Positions 7,901-11,922 of a stretch of 12,606 nt of DNA are shown here, in pieces. Each line of letters begins with the position of its first letter. Position 1 is the stretch's first letter. This stretch comes from Dethiosulfovibrio sp. (lineage in GTDB: Bacteria > Synergistota > Synergistia > Synergistales > Dethiosulfovibrionaceae). The DNA is taken from positions 1 through 12,606 of the forward strand of contig JAQUTB010000019.1 of assembly GCA_028709985.1 (NCBI GenBank), in the 5' to 3' direction. The position numbers and the translations under genes are program-made. The notes under the pieces were generated by a model. The model saw nothing but the letters and a program-made list of their open reading frames with translations. It ran no database searches and had not been told where the DNA came from.

Positions 7901-8462
7901 CAGGGCCATCGATGGTCCAAAGGCTAAAGTACCTATCGTAGCTGTGACAGCCAACGCCATGAGCGACGACAGAGATCGATGCGTTGAGGCTGGTATGGAC
8001 GACTACATAACAAAGCCTATATCGAGGAAATCCCTTCAGGAGGTTCTCGAGAGATGGCTACCTATTCGTGGTTATGATGGGGGTTCTGTCTCGTCAAAAA
8101 CGGCTAAAGCAGGAGGGATAGAGGTGGAGGAAAGCAACTGGGATAAGTCCTTTCTGATGGACCTTTTGGACGGAGATGGGGACGTTGTGGATGAGGTTAT
8201 CAGAGGGTTTCTATCCGAGACACCTAAAAAGGTATCCTCCATATCGGAGAGTCTGGCCTCAGGGGATCGGCGATCGGTGGCCCTTTACTCCCATGCCGTT
8301 AAAGGGTCATCCAACACAGTCGGTGCTACCGATCTTGCTTCAATAGCTTTTTCCATGGAAAAATCGGCGGAGGACGGAAATCTAGAGGATCTCTTGGTCC
8401 TGAAGGATCAGCTGCTCCAGGAGTTTGAGCGGCTGAAGGTCGCTATGGAAGGGGCAATATAG
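4980..8462 (+). CDS. Cytoplasmic multi-PAS hybrid histidine kinase (HisKA-HATPase-REC-HPt)
   Basis: A 1,160-aa sensor kinase with an internal phosphorelay. Five PAS modules, four of them ending in 'DIT(D/E)xK' signatures and the fifth close to it: about 1-125, 128-236, 251-366, 377-510 and 520-640. Then HisKA with phospho-acceptor His665 in 'NMSHEIRTPMN', HATPase with Asn782 in 'GNAIKFT', 'DTGVGI' and 'GGTGLGLAI', a REC domain (about 910-1030) with Glu915/Asp916, phospho-acceptor Asp959 and Lys1012, and an HPt domain (about 1060-1155) with His1105 in 'HAVKGSSN'. All relay residues are intact. No membrane segment or signal peptide is seen, so it should sense a cytosolic or diffusible cue; PAS domains often bind haem, flavin or small ligands, but the ligand cannot be told. 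ATG 4980 is chosen for GGAGG at 4967-4971 (8-nt spacing); an open frame extends to TTG 4947. No response regulator lies next to it, so the output partner is elsewhere. Confidence 0.95.
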   Translation: MVCKLEKLIKESPLLGFAHHRILVDDDGKPFDYVFLEVNSTFERLTGLKRDDILNKTVKQCLPGVESSNFDWIAAYGEVALTGKEREFESYSELLEKWFRVYAHSTEKYFFTTLFLDITEHKRQTEELEGFFSVNLDLLCIADVDGNFVKTNHAWSEILGYSPEELDGGKFLDFVHPDDLEPTLKAMESLSQGDKVLNFVNRYRSRNGSYRFIEWRSYPKGRLIYAAARDITDRKKSEERLTEYRERLSQAQIFARAGTWEFDVNTSRLFWSPECEALFGVEEGTFEGTFEGFMRRIHPDDKDMVLKTTEPLVALKKGVSLDYSHRIITDGGEVRWVKESAGVVRDGGGKTEKVVGFVMDITEQKQAEKSLSESKKQLDMFFAQSLSGFFFIMLDEPIVWNDQSDKDRLLDYVMGHQRIVKVNQAMLDLYGATEDNFIGITPYDLFSHDIDYGRTLWRGLFDKGRWHVETREKRMDGTNVLFDGDYICTYDEEGRITGHFGVQTDITERKAGEEALARALEERRILLDNVQIQLWYLIDDHTYGAVNKAHGDFLGIDPEDLAFKDMYDIFPPEIVEECRKVNVEVFISGRAMQTEEWVPDSSGEPRLLSILKSPKLSPEGKVEYVVASAYDITDQKRAEEALRIAKTKAEAASVAKSEFLANMSHEIRTPMNSVLGMTELLLDTPLEDEQRRFIQILRSSANSLLELINDILDFSKVEAGKLELKMIDFNLLTLLDHFRALMESTAKAKGLAFNLSLSPEVPPFLRGDPWRLRQILSNLTGNAIKFTSQGSVDIKVDLYCQNDTDVMVRFSVQDTGVGIPEDKIGLLFDKFSQLDSTSTRQHGGTGLGLAISKQLAELMGGAIGVESQEGIGSNFWFVVTLGIQQEGSFRDEIVLSEPSPAPSLERRNTRLLVVEDHHVNRIVVMGMIKKLGIYVDVATDGEEAVAAVKDGDYDLILMDCQMPVMDGYEATRRIRAIDGPKAKVPIVAVTANAMSDDRDRCVEAGMDDYITKPISRKSLQEVLERWLPIRGYDGGSVSSKTAKAGGIEVEESNWDKSFLMDLLDGDGDVVDEVIRGFLSETPKKVSSISESLASGDRRSVALYSHAVKGSSNTVGATDLASIAFSMEKSAEDGNLEDLLVLKDQLLQEFERLKVAMEGAI

Positions 8463-8483
8463 TATATCCATCGCGCCCACGAG

Positions 8484-8525
8484 AATAGGGGATGGGGCCT
8501 GTTTCTACAGGTTCCATCCCCTATT
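8484..8525 (+). terminator. Terminator after the histidine kinase, fused to parS site 2
   Basis: A long hairpin, arms 8484-8502 and 8507-8525 (19 pairs, two of them G-U) with a TTCT loop. The usual T tract is replaced by the first bases of the parS palindrome, which overlaps the hairpin by one base. The gap from here to 8729 carries parS and repeats only. Confidence 0.75.
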
Positions 8526-8540
8526 GTTTCACGTGAAACA
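8525..8540. promoter_or_regulatory. parS: parS centromere site 2
   Basis: Second perfect TGTTTCACGTGAAACA palindrome, identical to site 1 and 4,275 bp from it, about 2.5 kb from the 3' end of parB. Two identical sites close to parAB fit an origin-proximal ParB loading zone. Confidence 0.93.
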
Positions 8541-8642
8541 ATCCTCTGGGCTTGGCTGCCCCAAGCATATACCCGACCTGTATGTACCTCGATTATACGG
8601 GCTCGAACGGGCTAGGTCGGAACGATCTCTCCGAGGAATAGC

Positions 8643-8728
8643 GTTTTTAGAGATGCCCTTTAGATATTTTTCAATATAAAGATCAATAAAGATCAGCGCT
8701 TTAAAGCTCTTTTGGGATCTCTAAAAAC
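8643..8728. repeat. Inverted repeat with internal tandem ATAAAGATCA
   Basis: Perfect 12-bp inverted arms at 8643-8654 (GTTTTTAGAGAT) and 8717-8728 enclose 62 AT-rich bases. Inside are two back-to-back copies of ATAAAGATCA (8676-8685, 8686-8695) and the small palindrome GCTTTAAAGC (8698-8707). The right arm is part of dispersed repeat copy B. The layout resembles a small non-coding palindromic element, but no target duplication was seen. Confidence 0.5.
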
Positions 8729-8772
8729 TCACCTTTGAGTCCCCTTGGAGAGACCGCTTCGCCTACGACCTG
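8713..8772 (+). repeat. Dispersed intergenic repeat, copy B
   Basis: 60 bp matching copy A (4776-4834) in the same orientation. It overlaps the 3' end of the small minus-strand gene ending at 8729 and supplies its last codons. The two copies flank the histidine kinase gene as direct repeats about 3.9 kb apart. Confidence 0.7.
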
Positions 8773-8983
8773 CCCGTTCCGTACGAACCGCCTCGGAGTG
8801 TGCGGCATGTCGAGTATACGGGTTCTGGGCTCCATCGGAGCGATCTCTCCTGTCCAGTTCGTCCTTTATCTTTTTTAACAGCTCTACGGAGAGTGAGTCG
8901 GTTTTGCCCGCTATCTCCTCCATCAGGTAGATCAAATCCGATGAGCTGAAAGACGACAGGGGCCGTGGGTTTTGTTGTATCAT
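8729..8983 (-). CDS. Small hypothetical protein, C-terminal half within repeat DNA
   Basis: Unrecognised 84-aa protein. The first ~45 residues look like a genuine small helical protein ('SSSDLIYLMEEIAG', 'VELLKKIKDELDRRD': charged, amphipathic, no signal or membrane segment). From about residue 45 the sequence ('RSDGAQNPYTRHAAHSE... RRRSGLSKGTQR') is Arg-rich and coded by the intergenic repeat sequences, so the tail is probably secondary. ATG 8983 is chosen for GGAG 9 nt upstream; the frame stays open to 9460, but that part lies antisense to the nitroreductase. It is divergent from the nitroreductase, with only 36 bp between starts, leaving little room for two promoters. It may be a real small gene, or a pseudogene whose stop was lost to a repeat insertion. 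Confidence 0.5.
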   Translation of the reverse strand: MIQQNPRPLSSFSSSDLIYLMEEIAGKTDSLSVELLKKIKDELDRRDRSDGAQNPYTRHAAHSEAVRTERAGRRRSGLSKGTQR

Positions 8984-9019
8984 CTGTATCAACTCCAATA
9001 GAAAGGGTGTGCTTTTGCT

Positions 9020-9583
9020 ATGAAAAAATTGTCCGAATCGATGCCAGATGCCGTTAGGTCTATTCTGGCGAGAAGAAGTGTCAGGCGGTTTCACAGGGAC
9101 AGGCCTGTGGAGGACTGGAAGAGAGATTGTATACTTGCCTCCGCAACCTCCGCCCCCAGCGCCAAGGGAATCAGGCCGTTTCGCTTTCTTGTACTGGAGG
9201 ACAGGTCTATATTGGATTCCCTCGCCGATGCCCTCTCTCAGGGCGTGATATTCAAGGAGGCGACCTTGGCCGTCGCGGTATGCGCCGATCTCTCCTCCTA
9301 TCCGAAGGATAGCTTGGGATGGCTGGAGGACTGCGCCGCCGCACTGGAAAACATGCTTATAGCAGCTACTTCGCTGGACCTTTCGTCGGTGTGGTTTGGG
9401 GTATATCGCCGTTCCCCTAAGGAAGAACAGGTCAGAGAGGTTCTGAAGGTTCCCTCTCACGTGGAGGTCCAGGGCATAGCGGTTATCGGTTATGGAATGG
9501 AAGAACTTCCTCCACGGGACGCAATAGACCCCCAGTTAGTCGGGATCGGATCCTGGAACATGGCCTTTGAGAAGAGTAAGTAG
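9020..9583 (+). CDS. Nitroreductase family protein (FMN-dependent oxidoreductase)
   Basis: 187-aa flavoprotein of the nitroreductase fold, normally a dimer using FMN and NAD(P)H to reduce nitro compounds, quinones or other acceptors; the natural substrate cannot be read from sequence. Visible: the FMN-phosphate motif 'RRSVRRF' (residues 18-24), 'APSAKGIRPFRFLVLED' (second conserved block), 'DCAAALENMLIAATSLDLSSVWFGV' (the central helix and strand) and the C-terminal 'VQGIAVIGYG'. The length is at the short end of the family but complete. The start at 9020 has a G-rich site (9005-9009) about 10 nt upstream. It converges on the YigZ gene with 17 bp between stops and no recognisable terminator. 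Confidence 0.9.
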   Translation: MKKLSESMPDAVRSILARRSVRRFHRDRPVEDWKRDCILASATSAPSAKGIRPFRFLVLEDRSILDSLADALSQGVIFKEATLAVAVCADLSSYPKDSLGWLEDCAAALENMLIAATSLDLSSVWFGVYRRSPKEEQVREVLKVPSHVEVQGIAVIGYGMEELPPRDAIDPQLVGIGSWNMAFEKSK

Positions 9584-9600
9584 GGATTGATCTTTACTGA

Positions 9601-10218
9601 CTAAATCTTGCCCCAATCGGTCAATATGGACCTCTGCCTCAGGTCCTCCAGGAGCATCTCCATCTCCTGCCCCTGAGACAGAGGCACCTTCATCGTCACC
9701 GATATCGCCTGATCGAAGGACGGAGTCAGCCAGCTCTCGTCTATTCCCAGGGACGTGACGTGATGGAGGCAGTCCCTGTAACGATCGTAGGAGCAGGAGA
9801 ATTTAAAGGAGACCGTGACCATCAGTTCCTCCCTTTGGCAGAGAGCCAAGGCCTCCCCTGCGGAGGAGGAATAGGCGTCAATAAGCCCTCTCACACCTAG
9901 CTTTACGCCTCCGAAGTATCTGGTAACCACCACTGCGAGGTCGAAAAGGTTTGCTTTTAGTATGGCACCGAGGATCGGTCGGCCTGCGGAGCCCGATGGC
10001 TCTCCGTCGTCGGAGGAATGGTCAACAGTATCGGGATATCCCACCCTGTAGGCCCAGCAGTTATGCCTTGCGTCGGAATATTTCCTCGATATGCTCTCGA
10101 TGGCGCTTTTAGCTTCCTCCACCGTGGATGCCGGCGATACCGTGGCTATGAACTGAGATCTTCGTTCTTTGAGCACGAAGGTCTCAGTTGTTCTTATGGT
10201 CCAATATCTATCGGTCAT
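9601..10218 (-). CDS. yigZ: YigZ / IMPACT family protein
   Basis: About 205 aa, the standard length of bacterial YigZ (UPF0029 N-terminal domain plus a DUF1949-type ferredoxin-like C-terminal domain). Eukaryotic IMPACT relatives bind Gcn1 in translation control; the bacterial role is not settled. The family signatures are clear: 'SQFIA', 'ARHNCWAYRVG', 'SDDGEPSGSAGRPIL' and 'VVVTRYFGGVKLGVRGL'. The ATG at 10218 overlaps the HIT stop as ATGA, and GGGAG lies 11 nt upstream, so translation is likely coupled to the HIT gene. An ATG three codons earlier (10227) is possible but would sit only 2 nt from that purine run. It is the last gene of the minus-strand block; no terminator was recognised before the convergent nitroreductase. 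Confidence 0.92.
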   Translation of the reverse strand: MTDRYWTIRTTETFVLKERRSQFIATVSPASTVEEAKSAIESISRKYSDARHNCWAYRVGYPDTVDHSSDDGEPSGSAGRPILGAILKANLFDLAVVVTRYFGGVKLGVRGLIDAYSSSAGEALALCQREELMVTVSFKFSCSYDRYRDCLHHVTSLGIDESWLTPSFDQAISVTMKVPLSQGQEMEMLLEDLRQRSILTDWGKI

Positions 10219-10697
10219 CGAGGCCATGACTCCCGAAACACCCTGTAGGTATCCTCAAGGGACTGAGGTATAACCCTGACGTCTCCCATGACTGGCATAA
10301 AATTGGTGTCGCCGTTCCACCGTGGAACTATATGAAGATGGACGTGGTCCTCTACCCCTGCTCCTGCTACCTTCCCGAGATTTACGCCAAGATTAAATCC
10401 CTCTGGTTTAATGGTCCTTTTCATCATCTCTATTGCCACGGAGGAAAGATGATGAATCTCACATATCTCCTCTGCCGTGAGGGAACAGTAGTCGGATGTA
10501 TGTCTGTAGGGTACGACCATTAGATGGCCTGAATTGTACGGATATCTGTTTAGTATGACAAAAGCGTTTTCGCCGCGATGAAGTATCAGGTTTCTCTCGT
10601 CCCTGTCCTCCTCGGGAAAGGCACAAAAAATACATCCTGACGGTTTATCTGTGGATTGGATATAGGATATTCTCCATGGAGCAAATATATTTTTCAT
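10215..10697 (-). CDS. HIT family hydrolase/transferase (AP4A phosphorylase-like)
   Basis: 160-aa histidine-triad protein acting on nucleotide phosphoanhydrides, nearest in layout to the bacterial AP4A-phosphorylase/Fhit-type branch. The N-terminal 'FAPWRISYI' and the 'GCIFC' pair (Cys22, Cys25; probable zinc ligands) are typical of that group. The catalytic triad is His118-V-His120-L-His122 in 'GVEDHVHLHIVPRW'. The ATG at 10697 has no usable ribosome site directly upstream. Instead AGGAGGT at 10750-10756 serves a 14-codon ORF that ends 2 nt before this ATG, so expression may depend on coupling. The stop overlaps yigZ by 4 bp. Substrate specificity is not certain; other HIT nucleotidyl hydrolases look similar. 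Confidence 0.9.
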   Translation of the reverse strand: MKNIFAPWRISYIQSTDKPSGCIFCAFPEEDRDERNLILHRGENAFVILNRYPYNSGHLMVVPYRHTSDYCSLTAEEICEIHHLSSVAIEMMKRTIKPEGFNLGVNLGKVAGAGVEDHVHLHIVPRWNGDTNFMPVMGDVRVIPQSLEDTYRVFRESWPR

Positions 10698-10699
10698 GT

Positions 10700-10744
10700 T
10701 TATTGCGTTGCTGAATCCCTAAAAGCATATTTGAGGATATTCAA
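10700..10744 (-). CDS. Possible 14-codon leader peptide upstream of the HIT gene
   Basis: A TTG-initiated ORF (MNILKYAFRDSATQ) preceded by AGGAGGT (10750-10756) at 5-nt spacing; a second in-frame TTG lies directly upstream. Its TAA ends 2 nt before the HIT ATG, in a different frame. This is the best ribosome site in the region, while the HIT ATG has none. No attenuator hairpin or amino-acid run was seen, so simple translational coupling is the likeliest role. It could also be a fortuitous site. Confidence 0.35.
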   Translation of the reverse strand: MNILKYAFRDSATQ

Positions 10745-10776
10745 CAACTACCTCCTCTCTGTGTAGTGTATCTATG

Positions 10777-10832
10777 AATAAGCTACTATATAGGGGGGGC
10801 GGATATCCGCCCCCCCTATATAGTAGCTTATT
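10777..10832. repeat. Perfect 56-bp palindrome between atpZ and the HIT gene
   Basis: 28-bp arms with no spacer, centred on GGAT|ATCC, with 7 G / 7 C blocks and TATATAGTAGCTTA outer arms. It includes the atpZ stop codon. As RNA it would form a very stable hairpin (minimum loop only) that could terminate parA-parB-atpZ transcripts or protect their 3' end, but no U tract follows on either strand. It also borders the NBS-like site at 10830-10843. Confidence 0.85.
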
Positions 10833-11070
10833 TCCCGGGAAATTTTTTATCCCTTTTTTTCAGTATATCTCTTATAGCCCATGTGCTGTGAAGTCCCCCG
10901 AGTAAGGTCCCCAATACAGCTCCTGCTGATGTGAACCAAGAGGCCCCACCCTTAAGTTCCATCTCTTTTCCTATATAGAGCCCCATCAGAATGTATCCGC
11001 AAAAGAGAAGTGCGATGGATATTATCTTGCCGAACAGAACTATGTCCTTTAATGGTCCATCTTTATCCAT
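10828..11070 (-). CDS. AtpZ/AtpI-family small membrane protein
   Basis: 80-aa protein with two predicted membrane helices (about residues 10-34 and 43-65) and a basic C-terminal tail 'RDILKKRDKKFPGK', inside-facing by the positive-inside rule. The layout, including 'GxYxG' near the end of helix 1 and 'GxxLGxxxG' in helix 2, fits the AtpZ/AtpI (ATPase_gene1) family, whose members help assemble or feed ions (Mg2+/Ca2+) to F-type ATP synthase. It starts 9 bp after the parB stop and is clearly in the parAB operon rather than an atp operon in this window. Its final codons form an NBS-like palindrome and its stop lies in the 56-bp palindrome. The family call is moderately sure at this size. Confidence 0.7.
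   Translation of the reverse strand: MDKDGPLKDIVLFGKIISIALLFCGYILMGLYIGKEMELKGGASWFTSAGAVLGTLLGGLHSTWAIRDILKKRDKKFPGK
10830..10843. promoter_or_regulatory. Noc-binding-site-like palindrome 1
   Basis: Perfect 14-bp palindrome ATTTCCCGGGAAAT at the 3' end of atpZ. From memory this equals the core of the Noc binding site (NBS) of Bacillus and differs from parS only at two symmetric positions (CACGTG to CCCGGG) in the 12-bp core. It shares three bases with the 56-bp palindrome. Expected chance occurrence in this window is about 5e-5. Confidence 0.7.
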
Positions 11071-11078
11071 GGCGGTAG

Positions 11079-11098
11079 GCTATTTCCCGGGAAATAGC
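11079..11098. promoter_or_regulatory. Noc-binding-site-like palindrome 2
   Basis: Perfect 20-bp palindrome GCTATTTCCCGGGAAATAGC, whose central 16 bp (11081-11096) are TATTTCCCGGGAAATA, the full NBS consensus as I remember it. It spans the parB stop codon and lies 9 bp upstream of the atpZ start, so a bound protein could also affect atpZ expression. Confidence 0.75.
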
Positions 11099-11922
11099 TT
11101 CTCTCCTTCCTGAGATAGAATCTCCCCTATGATCTGCGCCTGTTCCTTTGTGAGGCCGGACAGTGTTATCTGCACCTTCCCCTTCCTCTCCGTCTGATTG
11201 ACCGCGATTCGGTTGCTCTCGAAAAGGGCTCCCCATTTTGGGGTCGTCTTTGGCGATGTCCCCCGGGGATTATCCCTGGTCGGTGGTTTTAAATGTGATT
11301 CTAGCTGCTTAACCGACCATCCCATCTCGGCGCATTTTTTAGCTGTCCTGTCCATAGTGGCCTCGTCGTCGAGGGACAACAACAGCCTGGCGTGCCCCTC
11401 GCTGATCCTCCCCTTTCTAAGGAGCTCCATCGATACCTCAGGCAACTTTAGTAGCCTCACCTTGTTCGCTATCGCCGATCGGCTCCAACCTACCTTGGAC
11501 GCTATCTCTTCCTGTGTGATGGAAAGCTCCCGCATTATCTCCTGTAGTGTCGTGGCTATCTCCAGAGGCGACAGGTCCTCTCTCTGAAGGTTCTCTATCA
11601 GCGATATCTGGAGGATGCTCTCGTCGTCGCCGTGAAAAAATCTGACCGGGACCTTTTCAAGTCCAGCCATGGAGGCTGCCCTCCATCTCCTCTCTCCCGC
11701 GACTATGACGTTTTGTTCTCCGCGTTTTTTTACCAGTATAGGCTGTATTACGCCGTGGTTTTCTATAGACTGGGCCAGCTCTCTCAGTGAGCCTTCCGAG
11801 AATTCCTTTCTCGGTTGGTCCGGGTTTGGGGTTATCTCGTTTATCGGTAGTTCCTCTGGGTCCCTCCTCTCCTGGGGGAGCAGCGCACCTAACCCCTTGC
11901 CTAAAGACTTTCTTTGAGCCAT
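11080..11922 (-). CDS. parB: Chromosome partitioning protein ParB
   Basis: 280-aa CTPase clamp that loads at parS and spreads to organise the origin region. Domains: ParA-contacting N-terminus ('KSLGKGLGALLP', residues 5-16), CTP-binding fold with 'GERRWRAA' (76-83) and 'ENLQRED' (110-116), HTH domain (about 133-180) with 'GWSRSAIANKVRLLKL', and C-terminal dimer domain (about 232-275). By alignment with Caulobacter ParB (offset 25) the specificity positions are Arg148, Lys154, Lys159 and Gly176: ParB-like at the first and last, Noc-like at the middle two. The ATG at 11922 lies inside the end of parA (22-bp overlap) with AGGAGGT 9 nt upstream. The C-terminus 'FPGK' is coded by an NBS-like palindrome. 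Co-transcribed with parA and probably atpZ. Confidence 0.96.
   Translation of the reverse strand: MAQRKSLGKGLGALLPQERRDPEELPINEITPNPDQPRKEFSEGSLRELAQSIENHGVIQPILVKKRGEQNVIVAGERRWRAASMAGLEKVPVRFFHGDDESILQISLIENLQREDLSPLEIATTLQEIMRELSITQEEIASKVGWSRSAIANKVRLLKLPEVSMELLRKGRISEGHARLLLSLDDEATMDRTAKKCAEMGWSVKQLESHLKPPTRDNPRGTSPKTTPKWGALFESNRIAVNQTERKGKVQITLSGLTKEQAQIIGEILSQEGEKLFPGK

Larger units (their letters stand above)
8590..8850 (+). repeat. Degenerate direct repeat pair in the intergenic region
   Basis: 8590-8634 and 8811-8850 align at about 80% with a 3-bp gap; both carry TATACGGG and end in CGATCTCTCC. Read on the plus strand in one frame they give 'LDYTGSNGLGRNDLS' and 'VEYTGSGLHRSDLS', so several differences are conservative at protein level. 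No start-to-stop gene of useful size supports a real protein here. They bracket the inverted repeat and dispersed repeat copy B. Confidence 0.5.

Noticed and set aside
8481..8540. Possible CRISPR or tRNA-like structure because of the long hairpin plus palindrome
   Set aside because: There is no repeat-spacer periodicity or cloverleaf; the two elements are explained as a terminator and a parS site.
8729..9460. 243-codon extension of the small minus-strand gene
   Set aside because: The extra 5' part is antisense to the nitroreductase and has shadow-like composition; the ATG at 8983 with GGAG upstream is the reasonable start.
9454..9470. CACGTG hexamer possibly a degenerate parS
   Set aside because: The flanks (CTCT..GAGG) do not match GTTT..AAAC; an isolated hexamer is expected by chance. 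The same applies to the hexamer near 6379.
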